Positions 24,813-33,127 of a DNA stretch of 64,000 nt are shown here, piece after piece; positions within the stretch are counted from its first letter, which is position 1; the number at the start of each line of letters is the position of its first letter. The notes under the pieces were generated by a model that had not been told where the DNA came from, ran no database searches, and saw nothing but the letters and a program-made list of their open reading frames with translations. Source of the stretch: Leifsonia sp. ALI-44-B (GTDB lineage: Bacteria; Actinomycetota; Actinomycetes; Actinomycetales; Microbacteriaceae); assembly GCF_001984125.1 (NCBI RefSeq), contig NZ_MTQL01000006.1:62001-126000 (forward strand), written 5' to 3'. The translations under genes were made by a program, and so were the position numbers.

Positions 24813-25744
24813 GCAACGCCACGGTCACCCCGACGCCCGCCCGCCAGGAGACGGTGCCGCCCGAGACGCCGCGCCGGCGCAAGAGCCAGGACTCAGGCAT
24901 CCCGCAGAGCCCGATCCAGCGCCGCGTCACCCGGCCGCTGCAATATGTGGCGCTGGCCGGATACATCGTCTTCCTCGGTTTTCCGCTGCTGTTCCTGCTC
25001 ACCACGGCGTTCAAGACGCCCGCCGAGCTCCAGTCGCCCAACCCGAGCTTCCTGCCCACGAGCCTCAACTTCGACAACTTCATCCAGGCCATCGCCAAGG
25101 CGAACCTCGTGCAGGCAGCGGGCAACAGCCTCATCGTGGCCGTTGCGACCACCGTCATCGTCACGCTCATCTCGCTGCCGGCCGCCTATGCGCTCGCCCG
25201 GTTCCGCACCAAGCTGCGGTCGATCGCGACGGGGTGGATCCTGCTCAGCCAGGTGTTCCCGTTCATCCTGATCATCATCCCGCTGTTCCTCGTGCTGAAG
25301 CAGATCGGCCTGATCAACAACCTGCTGGGGCTGATCCTCGTCTACTCGGTGTGGTCGCTGCCGTTCGCGCTGTGGATGCTGCAGGGCTACGTCGCGGGCA
25401 TCCCGGTCGAACTCGAAGAGGCCGGCGCGATGGATGGTGGCTCACGCATCCGTGTGCTCGTGTCGATCGTCTTGCCGCTGCTCGCCCCCGGTCTCGTGGC
25501 CACGAGCCTCTTCACCTTCATCTCGTCCTGGAACGAGTTCTTCTTCGCCCTCGTGCTCATCCAAGATCCGGCCCTGCAGACCCTGCCCCTCACGCTCGCC
25601 CGATTCGTCGGGGCCGAGGGCCAGGTGCAGCTGGGCCAGCTCGCCGCGGCATCGTTGCTCGCCACCATCCCGAGCCTCGTGTTCTTCGCCCTCATCCAGC
25701 GCCGACTCACCTCGGGCCTGCTGTCGGGCGCCGTCAAGGGCTAA
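24809..25744 (+). CDS. Sugar ABC transporter permease, MalG type
   Basis: A 311-residue CUT1 permease with a polar 40-residue N-terminal extension and six membrane segments. The docking loop is LEEAGAMDGGSRIRVLVSIVLPLL (about residues 201-224), and ISSWNEFFFALVLIQD is the conserved MalG C-terminal segment. It partners the MalF-type gene. An 82-bp gap to the binding protein contains a 12-bp direct repeat (CTTCACCCCGCA at 25748-25759 and 25766-25777) and that gene's ribosome binding site; no promoter is evident. Confidence 0.92.
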   Translation: MSNATVTPTPARQETVPPETPRRRKSQDSGIPQSPIQRRVTRPLQYVALAGYIVFLGFPLLFLLTTAFKTPAELQSPNPSFLPTSLNFDNFIQAIAKANLVQAAGNSLIVAVATTVIVTLISLPAAYALARFRTKLRSIATGWILLSQVFPFILIIIPLFLVLKQIGLINNLLGLILVYSVWSLPFALWMLQGYVAGIPVELEEAGAMDGGSRIRVLVSIVLPLLAPGLVATSLFTFISSWNEFFFALVLIQDPALQTLPLTLARFVGAEGQVQLGQLAAASLLATIPSLVFFALIQRRLTSGLLSGAVKG

Positions 25745-25826
25745 ACGCTTCACCCCGCACTCCAACTTCACCCCGCATCACCACCCGTGTCACAACGCAG
25801 TGAAACCACGACAAAGGAGTAACACC

Positions 25827-27122
25827 ATGAGAAAACAAGCCTTGCTCGGCGTCGGCGCCCTTGCGCTGGCCGGCCTGCTGGGCGGCTGCGCCTTCTCCGG
25901 CGGCAGCAGCACAGGCGGCGGCGAATCGGAGGGTCCCGTCACGCTGACCTTCCAGAGCCTCGCCTACCAGGACTCCACGGTCGCCGCGACGAAGAAGATC
26001 GTCGACGACTGGAACGCCGACAACCCCGACATCCAGGTGAAGCTCACGCAGGGTTCGTGGGACAACGTGCACGACCAGCTGGTCACGCAGTTCCAGGGCG
26101 GAACGGCACCCGACATCATCCACGACGAATCCTCCGACATCCTCGGTTTCGCCAACCAGGGTTACCTGGCCGACCTGTCGTCCTACCTGAGCGACGACGT
26201 CAAGAAGTCGGTCTCGGATGACGTGTGGAGCACCGTGACCACGGCCGACGGCAAGATCGTCGCCGCCCCCACCCTCTTGCAGACCTACGTCGTCTACGCC
26301 AACAAGCAGGCGTTCGCGGATGCCGGCGTCGAGGTTCCCGCGGGCGACGAGCTCACGTGGGACGACCTGCAGAAGGTCTCGAAAGAGCTGACGGCCGACG
26401 GCAAGTTCGGCGTCGGCTGGGGCCTCAAGCAGCCCACGGCCGCCATCATGAACACGGCCCTCGGCTATGACGGCACCTTCTTCGACGTGGCCGACGACGG
26501 CTCGGCGAAGATCGACGTGGGCGACGACGAACTCGCCGTGCCCGAGAAGATCCACGCCATGGCCTATGACGACGCCTCGCTCGACCCCGTGACCCTCACG
26601 CAGTCGGGTTCGGATGTGCTGCCCGGCTTCCTCGGCGGCAAGTACGCCATGTACGTGGGCGGCAACTTCCTCGCCCAGCAGATCACCGAGACGGCACCCG
26701 AGGGCTTCGACTGGACGGTCCTGCCGCCCCTCGCCGGCAGCGACGGACCCGTGCAGGCCGCCAACCCGCAGACCATGTCGGTCGCCGCGGAGTCGAAGCA
26801 CCCCGAACAGGCCGCCGAGTTCATCAACTACTTCATGAACGCCGACAACCAGGCCGCGCTCGCGCAGGGCGACTGGCTCATCCCGTCGTCCTCCGACGCA
26901 CGCGACAAGGTGGCCGAGCAGACGGCCGACCAGACCGGCTGGAAGGAACTGCTCGCCACGGGTGAAGACCTGAAGGGCGCCCCGTTCCAGAAGGCCACGA
27001 ACTACCCGCAGTGGAAGGACCAGTTCGCGACCCCGGGCCTGCAGCAGTACTTCTCCAACTCGATCTCGCTCGACGAGCTGAAGAAGCAGCTCACCGACGG
27101 TTGGTCGTCGATCGGCGGTTAG
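25827..27122 (+). CDS. Sugar-binding lipoprotein of the glycoside operon
   Basis: A 431-residue cluster 1 solute-binding protein. The signal peptide ends in the lipobox LLGGC (Cys21), so the mature protein is membrane-tethered outside the cell. Landmarks include PDIQVKLTQGSWDNVHDQLVTQFQGG, APDIIHDESSDILGFANQGYL and the C-terminal AAEFINYFMNADNQAALAQGDWLIP. AAAGGAG stands eight bases before the ATG. It supplies the specificity of the importer; enzymes encoded downstream suggest a ribosyl-type or other glycoside, but the ligand is unknown. A perfect 13-bp hairpin follows the stop. Confidence 0.92.
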   Translation: MRKQALLGVGALALAGLLGGCAFSGGSSTGGGESEGPVTLTFQSLAYQDSTVAATKKIVDDWNADNPDIQVKLTQGSWDNVHDQLVTQFQGGTAPDIIHDESSDILGFANQGYLADLSSYLSDDVKKSVSDDVWSTVTTADGKIVAAPTLLQTYVVYANKQAFADAGVEVPAGDELTWDDLQKVSKELTADGKFGVGWGLKQPTAAIMNTALGYDGTFFDVADDGSAKIDVGDDELAVPEKIHAMAYDDASLDPVTLTQSGSDVLPGFLGGKYAMYVGGNFLAQQITETAPEGFDWTVLPPLAGSDGPVQAANPQTMSVAAESKHPEQAAEFINYFMNADNQAALAQGDWLIPSSSDARDKVAEQTADQTGWKELLATGEDLKGAPFQKATNYPQWKDQFATPGLQQYFSNSISLDELKKQLTDGWSSIGG

Positions 27123-27135
27123 CCGCACACGGTCG

Positions 27136-27172
27136 GCGGGGCGGATGCCTGCAGCCCACGCATCCGCCCCGC
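27136..27172 (+). other. Stem-loop after the solute-binding protein gene
   Basis: GCGGGGCGGATGC (27136-27148) pairs perfectly with GCATCCGCCCCGC (27160-27172) around an 11-base loop. There is no T tract and the operon clearly continues, so it is more likely an mRNA-stabilising or attenuating hairpin that lets the binding protein be made in excess over the enzymes, as known for other ABC operons. Confidence 0.7.
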
Positions 27173-27247
27173 TGGCCGCTGCTGACCGGCCCGCCGACCG
27201 CCCGGCCGGCCCCACACACTCAACGCACGAACAAGGAGACGACGCAG

Positions 27248-28453
27248 ATGGATCTGCTCGAGGACAAAGCAACCGGAGCCTTAGCGGGCGCAGCCGTCGG
27301 AGACGCGCTCGGGGGAGCGGCGGAGGGCAACACGCCCGAGGCCATCCAGGAGCGTTACGACGGGTTCATCGAGGGGATCGTTCCGCCGTTCCTCGCCGAT
27401 TGGAAGAACGCTCGACCCATCGCGCCCTATCACAAGGGCGACGGGCACATCACGGACGACACCCTCATGACCACGGCGCTCGTCGACGTCTACGACACCG
27501 TGCGCGCCCACCTCGACGCCTACTCGGTGGCCGACCACCTGGTGCCGTTGCTGATCGGCGAGAAGCGCTGGATTCCCGAGCTCGAGGCCGAGAACATTCT
27601 GCTGCAGCGCATTTTCCTGGCCGAGAAGTGGCTCGTCGCGCGCATCCACTACGGCCACATCGACCCGCGCGAGGCCGGCGTCGGCAACATCGTCAACTGT
27701 GGTGCGACCATGTATGCGGCGCCCATCGGCATCGCCAACGCGGGGTCGCCCGACGGCGCCTACGCCGAAGCCATCGACGTCGCGGGCGCCCACCAGTCGA
27801 GCTATGGCCGCGAGGCCGCCGGCGTCTATGCCGCGTGTGTCGCCGAGGCCATGCTGCCAGGGGCCACCGTCGACGACGTCATCGAGACTGCTTTGCGCCT
27901 GGCCAAGGACGGCACGTGGGACGCCATCGACGCCGTCGTGACCGCCGCCTCGGGGGCACTCGGCGACGCGGGCGGCTTCGCCACGGATGGCTGGCGCACC
28001 TCGCTCGCGCTGCTGCGACGCGCCGTCGAACCCTACGACACCGTCGGACCGAACTACCGGGCGCCGGCACGCGACGCCCGCATCCCGAGCCGCACCAAGT
28101 CGATCGAGGAGTTGCCCATCGCGCTCGGCATGCTCGTGCTCGCCGGTGGCGACTACCGCGACAGCGTGCTCGGATCGATCAACTACGGCCGCGACTCTGA
28201 CTCGATCGCCGTCATGGCGGGGTCGATCGCGGGGGCTTTGGGCGGAGCATCCGTCGTGCCCACCGAGTGGATCGAGGGCGTGTCGGCGGGAAGCGCCATC
28301 GACATCACGGCGACCGGCCCGCGCATGGCGCGCATCGCCCGCGACATCTGGGCGAAGGACCGCGCGCGGTTCGAGGCGCAGCAGAGTGCCGTGGATGCTT
28401 TGACCGCCGAGGTTGCCGCCGACCCGGCGCGTCGGGAGCGTGAGCACGCGTGA
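27248..28453 (+). CDS. ADP-ribosylglycohydrolase (DraG/ARH) family protein 1
   Basis: A 401-residue protein with the DraG/ARH all-helical fold signature: ATGALAGAAVGDALGG at residues 8-23, the first metal motif ITDDTLM at about 75-81, and the second, NYGRDSDSIAVMAGSIAGAL, at about 314-333. These acidic residues bind the two Mg ions that catalyse cleavage of N- or O-glycosidic bonds to ribose. All metal residues appear intact. Classical members remove ADP-ribose from proteins; here the gene sits in a sugar-import operon, so a small-molecule riboside is a reasonable but untested substrate. AAGGAG lies before the ATG. It overlaps the next paralogue by GTGA. Confidence 0.87.
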   Translation: MDLLEDKATGALAGAAVGDALGGAAEGNTPEAIQERYDGFIEGIVPPFLADWKNARPIAPYHKGDGHITDDTLMTTALVDVYDTVRAHLDAYSVADHLVPLLIGEKRWIPELEAENILLQRIFLAEKWLVARIHYGHIDPREAGVGNIVNCGATMYAAPIGIANAGSPDGAYAEAIDVAGAHQSSYGREAAGVYAACVAEAMLPGATVDDVIETALRLAKDGTWDAIDAVVTAASGALGDAGGFATDGWRTSLALLRRAVEPYDTVGPNYRAPARDARIPSRTKSIEELPIALGMLVLAGGDYRDSVLGSINYGRDSDSIAVMAGSIAGALGGASVVPTEWIEGVSAGSAIDITATGPRMARIARDIWAKDRARFEAQQSAVDALTAEVAADPARREREHA

Positions 28454-29856
28454 TCCGCCTGAGCTGGACCCAGCCAGAAGACCTCGTGCCGCATGCCCTG
28501 CGGGCCGCCCAGATCGACGGTGTGGATGCCGCGACACTGGCTGCCGCGCGGGTGCGGTGGCTGGCGGCGGGTGGGTCCGATATCGCGCCCGTGAGCGGGG
28601 CGACGCCGGAACGTGCGTCGGCCGAGTTGCGGGCGCTGGGGCGCGAGATGTTGGCCGAGACCGACACGTGGGAGGTGTCGCCCGAGATCGCGGCGAACGA
28701 ACCCGACGGCTTCGATGAGATCATCGCTTCGGCTTCGGCTTCGGCTTCGGCTTCGGCTTCGGCTTCCGGCCCGGTTGTGGCCTCGCCTTCGGCCTCCTCT
28801 TCCTCCGACCTCGCCGACCGCGTGCACGGCGCGTGGCTCGGCCGGGCCGCCGGATGCCTGCTGGGCAAGCCCGTCGAGAAAATCCCGCGCGAGGGCATCC
28901 GTGCCATCGCCGAATCGACGGGCAACTGGCCGATCGCGGGCTACTTCACCGAACGCGGACTCGACGATGAGATCGCCCGGCGTTACCCCTGGAACCGCCG
29001 CAGCCGCCCGACGAGCCTCGTCGATAACATCGACGGTATGCCCGAGGACGACGACCTCAACTTTCCGTTGATCGCGCTCGACCTGCTCGAACGCCTGGGC
29101 CGCGAATTCACGACCGACGACGTCGCGCAATCGTGGCTCGCCAACCTGCCCGGGGGGCGCGTCTTCACGGCCGAGCGCATCGTCTATCGCAACCTGCTCG
29201 ACGGCTACGAGCCCGACGAGGCCGGCCGCGTCGCGAACCCGTTCCAGGACTGGATCGGCGCGCAGATCCGCACCGATGTGTACGGCTGGGTCTCGCCCGG
29301 TGACGCCCGCGAAGCCGCACGGCTCGCCTACGCCGACGCGCGCCTCAGCCACTCCCGCAACGGCGTCTACGGCGCGATGTTCGCAGCGGCGTGCTGCTCG
29401 GCGGCGCTCGTCGCGTCGAACGTTCACGAGGTCATCCACGCGGGACTGGGCGTCATTCCGGCCCGGAGTCGTTACGCGGCCGCCATCCGGCGAGGAGCCG
29501 AACTGGGCGCGTCGGACCTGTCCCTCGACGACGCACTCGATGCCATCTACGACGACTACGGCGACCTGCACTGGGTGCACGCCGTCAACAACTCGGCCCT
29601 GCTGGCCTTCGCGCTCGTGCGCGGTGACGGCGACTACGCGCGCACCATCACGACGGCCGTCTCGGGCGGCTGGGACACCGATTCGGTGGGTGCCACGGCC
29701 GGATCGATCGCCGGTGCCCTCACGGGGGCCCGCGGCCTGCCCGCCGCCTGGATCGAGCCGCTGCACAACCGCCTCGCCACGAGCGTTCCGGGTTTCGACG
29801 CCGTGACCTTCGACGCGCTGGCCGCGCGCACGCTGGCGCTCGTGCGGGAGGCTTGA
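28450..29856 (+). CDS. ADP-ribosylglycohydrolase family protein 2, with Ser-Ala repeat
   Basis: A 468-residue paralogue starting with GTG in a 4-base overlap. An extra N-terminal region (residues 1-90) with LSWTQPEDLVPHALRAAQIDG and a Ser-Ala linker precedes the catalytic fold: RVHGAWLGRAAGCLLGKPVEKIP at about 121-143 and the second metal motif GGWDTDSVGATAGSIAGAL at about 407-425. The first metal site is divergent (MPEDDDLNF instead of TDDT), so metal geometry or substrate may differ from paralogue 1. The linker is coded by six perfect and one imperfect GCTTCG hexamers. Two different family members in tandem suggest two glycosidic steps or substrates, or a heteromer; this is inference. Confidence 0.85.
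   Translation: MIRLSWTQPEDLVPHALRAAQIDGVDAATLAAARVRWLAAGGSDIAPVSGATPERASAELRALGREMLAETDTWEVSPEIAANEPDGFDEIIASASASASASASASGPVVASPSASSSSDLADRVHGAWLGRAAGCLLGKPVEKIPREGIRAIAESTGNWPIAGYFTERGLDDEIARRYPWNRRSRPTSLVDNIDGMPEDDDLNFPLIALDLLERLGREFTTDDVAQSWLANLPGGRVFTAERIVYRNLLDGYEPDEAGRVANPFQDWIGAQIRTDVYGWVSPGDAREAARLAYADARLSHSRNGVYGAMFAAACCSAALVASNVHEVIHAGLGVIPARSRYAAAIRRGAELGASDLSLDDALDAIYDDYGDLHWVHAVNNSALLAFALVRGDGDYARTITTAVSGGWDTDSVGATAGSIAGALTGARGLPAAWIEPLHNRLATSVPGFDAVTFDALAARTLALVREA
28726..28767 (+). repeat. GCTTCG hexamer microsatellite inside an ADP-ribosylglycohydrolase gene
   Basis: Six perfect GCTTCG copies (28726-28761) and one GCTTCC copy encode alternating Ala-Ser between the N-terminal region and the catalytic domain. 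The unit is a multiple of three, so copy number changes keep the frame and alter linker length only. Confidence 0.9.
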
Positions 29857-29859
29857 ACC

Positions 29860-30930
29860 ATGACCGTCACCGTTCTCGGAAGCGCCAACCTCGACCTCGT
29901 CTACCGCGTCGAGAAGATCCCCGCCCCGGGTGAGACCGTGCTCGCCACGGGTTTCGCCGAACATCCGGGCGGCAAGGGCAACAACCAGGTCATCGCCGTC
30001 GCGCGGGCCGGAGCATCCGTCACGTTCGTGGCCGCCCTCGGTTCGGACGCCGCCGCCGAAACGCTCACCGACCAGCTGCACGCGGATGGTGTCACCACGC
30101 TCATTCGCACGGTCGACGCCCCGACCGGCACGGCGCTCATCACGGTCGACGACGGCGCCGAGAACAGCATCGTCGTGAACTCGGGCGCCAACGCGCTGCT
30201 CGTCGACCTCGACGAACGTGAGGAACAGGCCATCCGAGACGCCGACGTGTTGCTCATGCAGCTCGAGACCCCGGTCGAAACCGTGCAGTGGGCGGCCCAG
30301 ATCGCTCGGGATGCCGGCACCACCGTCGTTCTCAACGCCGCGCCCATTCTCGACCTGCCGTCGGCCGTGCTCGAGGCCCTCGACATCCTGATCGTCAACG
30401 AGCACGAGGCGGCTGCCCTGGCCCGGTTCGCGGGGATCGATGTGGGGACTGAATGCGAGGCTGACTCGTTGCAGGCGCACAACCGACTCGCGGCGGCTCT
30501 CACCGAACTGGTTCCCGTCGTCGTCGTGACGATCGGGGCCGCCGGGGCCATCGTGGCGCAGCGAGGCGCTGACAACACTCGGCACATCGCCGGCCGCCGG
30601 GTCACGGCAACCGACACGACGGGCGCGGGCGACACCTTCTGTGGAGCGTTCGTCGCCGCGCTCGACGCGACCCGAACTGGCACCGACGTATCGCCGACCG
30701 ATCCCGCGGCCTCCGATCCTGCGGCATCCGATTCCGCGTCGTCCGACCCTGCGGCGTCCGACGCCGGCGCTCTGAGCGACGGCGTTGCAGCTGCGCGCTC
30801 GACGCCCATCGACGCCGACGCTCTCGAAGGCGCCGCTCTCTTCGCCACGGCCGCCGCCGCGCTCTCGGTACAGCGATCCGGCGCCGTGCCCTCCATCCCG
30901 AATCGCCAGGAGATCGACGATGCACTCTGA
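29860..30930 (+). CDS. PfkB-family sugar kinase, ribokinase-like
   Basis: A 356-residue kinase. Its N-terminus (VTVLGSANLDLVYRVEKIPAPGETVLATGF) and HPGGKGNNQVIAVARAG give the ribokinase substrate-binding signature (GGKGxNQA-like), and the catalytic anion-hole motif DTTGAGD is at residues 252-258 with base Asp258. It most resembles RbsK, which phosphorylates ribose at O5, fitting release of ribose by the two upstream glycohydrolase-family proteins. Odd: after the catalytic helix, residues about 273-312 are a low-complexity insert of DPAASD-like repeats. Only three bases separate it from the preceding stop, and its end overlaps the next gene by 11 bases. Confidence 0.87.
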   Translation: MTVTVLGSANLDLVYRVEKIPAPGETVLATGFAEHPGGKGNNQVIAVARAGASVTFVAALGSDAAAETLTDQLHADGVTTLIRTVDAPTGTALITVDDGAENSIVVNSGANALLVDLDEREEQAIRDADVLLMQLETPVETVQWAAQIARDAGTTVVLNAAPILDLPSAVLEALDILIVNEHEAAALARFAGIDVGTECEADSLQAHNRLAAALTELVPVVVVTIGAAGAIVAQRGADNTRHIAGRRVTATDTTGAGDTFCGAFVAALDATRTGTDVSPTDPAASDPAASDSASSDPAASDAGALSDGVAAARSTPIDADALEGAALFATAAAALSVQRSGAVPSIPNRQEIDDAL

Positions 30931-33127
30931 CACGACCGTGCGCCCGGATGCGCCGGCACACGACCCCGACGAAGCGCACACCAACGGCCTGAACCCGCTC
31001 GTGCCGCGCCCGATCGACCGCCCCACCGAGCTGCCCCTGCCGGGTGACGGACGCGATGAGCTCGACCCCGCCGTGGGCGATATCGCCAAGATCTTCAGCG
31101 CCCCGAGCGACCCCGCCGACTGGCCCGCTTGGCGCGAGGCCCTCGCCGCCTGGCGCGACGATGCCCGCGCCCGCCTCGCCTACTCGGGTGAGGCCTATGA
31201 CCGCCCCGACCAGCGCTGGACAAGTAGTTGCTACAGCGTCGCGCTCGTGTGGTTGTGGGATGAGCGTCTCTTCGATCGCGCCACCTCGCGCTTCACGGTC
31301 GAGGCGTTCCTCGAGCGCACGGCCGACCACGGCGGCTTTGACGGCGTCGTGTTGTGGCACGCCTACCCCGTCATCGGCATCGACAACCGCAACCAGTTCG
31401 ACTTCTACCGCGAGGTGCCCGGCATGGCGGATGTCGTGGCCGAGTTCCAGCGGCGCGGCATCCGGGTCTTCATCAACTACAACCCGTGGGATACCGGCAC
31501 GCGGCGGCCGGACGGCGACGACCCGACCGAGCTCGCCGCTCTCGTGGGTGAACTCGGGGTGGACGGTGTCTTTCTCGACACGCTCAAACAGGCCGACGAC
31601 TCGCTCGTCACGGCACTGCGTTCCGCCAGACCGCCTCAGGTTTTGGAGGGGGAGTCGCGCGTTCCGAACGAACGCATCGCCGACCATCAGCTGAGCTGGG
31701 CTCAGTGGTTCGCCGACAGCAATGCCCCGGGCGTCATGCGCGCGCACCTCTTCGAGCAGCGGCACATGATGCACTCGACGAGGCGCTGGAACCGCGACCA
31801 CTCGGCCGAACTGCAGTCAGCCTGGATGAATGGCACGGGCATGCTCGTGTGGGACACCGTCTTCGGCGTCTGGGTGGGCTGGAACGAACGCGACAAGGCC
31901 ACCCTTCGCTCGATGCTGCGCGTGCAGCGCGCCTTCACCGACGTCTTCAGCCGCGGTGACTGGCAGCCGCTGGCGGGCGGCACCGACGCGGCCATCGCGG
32001 CGGGTGTGTACACGAGCACCTACCGGCTCGGGTCGATGACGCTCTACACGCTCGTGAACCGCGGCGACAGCGACTATCGCGGCGAGGCTGTCGCGGCGCT
32101 GGTGGGTGGGCTCCCGTCCGACGGATCGCGCGCCTACGATCTGTGCGCCGGCGTCGAGCTTGATGATGCTCAGGTGTCGGTGCCCGCACGGGGCGTGACA
32201 GCCGTGCTCGTCACGATGGATGCCGTAGCCCAGACATCCGGCGGCCGTGTCGATGCGTTCGCTTCCGCATCAGCTCCTGCTTCCGCTTCGGCTTCCACGC
32301 CGTTCGGGCTTGGCCAGGCCGAGCTTTCCGCGCTGCTGGCCGAGGCGGCCGACGACCGTGCCTGTTCCGCCGAGCTGCGGGACAGCATGCCCGATTGGTC
32401 GGCATTCCCCGCGCGTATCGCTCGGCGCACGCTGCCCGAGCAATCCCGGTTCACGGGCGCGGGCTCACACGTCGGCGTGGTTCCCGTGGCCGCCGGCGAT
32501 TACGCGCTTCCGTTCCGCTATCGCCGTCGCGAGACAGGTACGTATCAGGGCGCCCCTTACGTCGAAGAGTGGAAGCCCCTCGCACCGCGCCTGCACGACG
32601 ACCGCGAAGAGATCATCGAGGTCACGCTCGGCGCCGCTTCGGTGGCCGCCCGCGAGGTGACCGTCGCCGAGTTCACGCGTTTCGTCGCCGAGACGGGCTA
32701 TCAACCGGCCTCGTCGAACCGATTCCTGGTCGGAACGGCGTCGGGCTCCAGTCATCCGGATGTCGCGGTGACGGGTGTCTCGCTCGACGACGCCCGCGCC
32801 TACGCCGCCTGGGCCGGTGCGCGCCTGCCGACCGAATTCGAGTGGCAGGTTGCGGCCGAGCAGCCGGGGTTCGAACGCATCCGCCCGCTCGTGTGGAACT
32901 GGACGGAGAGCGAACACACCGACGGCATCACGCGGTTCAGCATGCTGAAGGGCGGCTCGGACTATGAAGCGCCCGGCTCGGATTGGTATGTCGACGGCGG
33001 CGAGCGCGAGCCCGCCTTCAGCCTGAAGTTCCTAGCGACGGGACTCGGGATCGACCGCTCACCGCACATCGGGTTCCGCCTGGCGTGGGACACCGTCGAC
33101 GTGGACGACGAGGGAGGAACCCGATGA
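30920..33127 (+). CDS. TIM-barrel glycosidase-like protein fused to a SUMF1/FGE-type domain
   Basis: A 735-residue two-part protein, start ATG at 30920 with AGGAG seven bases before it. Residues about 90-380 look like a glycosidase TIM barrel: RWTSSCYSVALVWLWDE, GFDGVVLWHAYPVIGIDNRN, RVFINYNPWDTG, then DGVFLDT (Asp220) and VLEGES (Glu243/Glu245), candidates for the catalytic pair. A beta-rich part and an Ala-Ser linker (about 445-458) follow. Residues about 560-728 match the formylglycine-generating/SUMF1 fold (VTVAEFTRFVAETGY, LDDARAYAAWAGARLPTEFEW, GFRLAW). The Cys pair that makes FGE active is absent after KGGSDY, so sulfatase activation is unlikely. No signal peptide. Function unknown; probably acts on the imported glycoside. 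Confidence 0.7.
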   Translation: MHSDTTVRPDAPAHDPDEAHTNGLNPLVPRPIDRPTELPLPGDGRDELDPAVGDIAKIFSAPSDPADWPAWREALAAWRDDARARLAYSGEAYDRPDQRWTSSCYSVALVWLWDERLFDRATSRFTVEAFLERTADHGGFDGVVLWHAYPVIGIDNRNQFDFYREVPGMADVVAEFQRRGIRVFINYNPWDTGTRRPDGDDPTELAALVGELGVDGVFLDTLKQADDSLVTALRSARPPQVLEGESRVPNERIADHQLSWAQWFADSNAPGVMRAHLFEQRHMMHSTRRWNRDHSAELQSAWMNGTGMLVWDTVFGVWVGWNERDKATLRSMLRVQRAFTDVFSRGDWQPLAGGTDAAIAAGVYTSTYRLGSMTLYTLVNRGDSDYRGEAVAALVGGLPSDGSRAYDLCAGVELDDAQVSVPARGVTAVLVTMDAVAQTSGGRVDAFASASAPASASASTPFGLGQAELSALLAEAADDRACSAELRDSMPDWSAFPARIARRTLPEQSRFTGAGSHVGVVPVAAGDYALPFRYRRRETGTYQGAPYVEEWKPLAPRLHDDREEIIEVTLGAASVAAREVTVAEFTRFVAETGYQPASSNRFLVGTASGSSHPDVAVTGVSLDDARAYAAWAGARLPTEFEWQVAAEQPGFERIRPLVWNWTESEHTDGITRFSMLKGGSDYEAPGSDWYVDGGEREPAFSLKFLATGLGIDRSPHIGFRLAWDTVDVDDEGGTR

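Noticed and set aside
28183-31089. A very long open frame (over 900 codons) on the minus strand across the ARH, kinase and fusion genes
   Set aside because: It is the antisense shadow of well-supported plus-strand genes; its composition (Arg, Gly, Asp, Val-rich, no motif) is what high-GC antisense frames produce.
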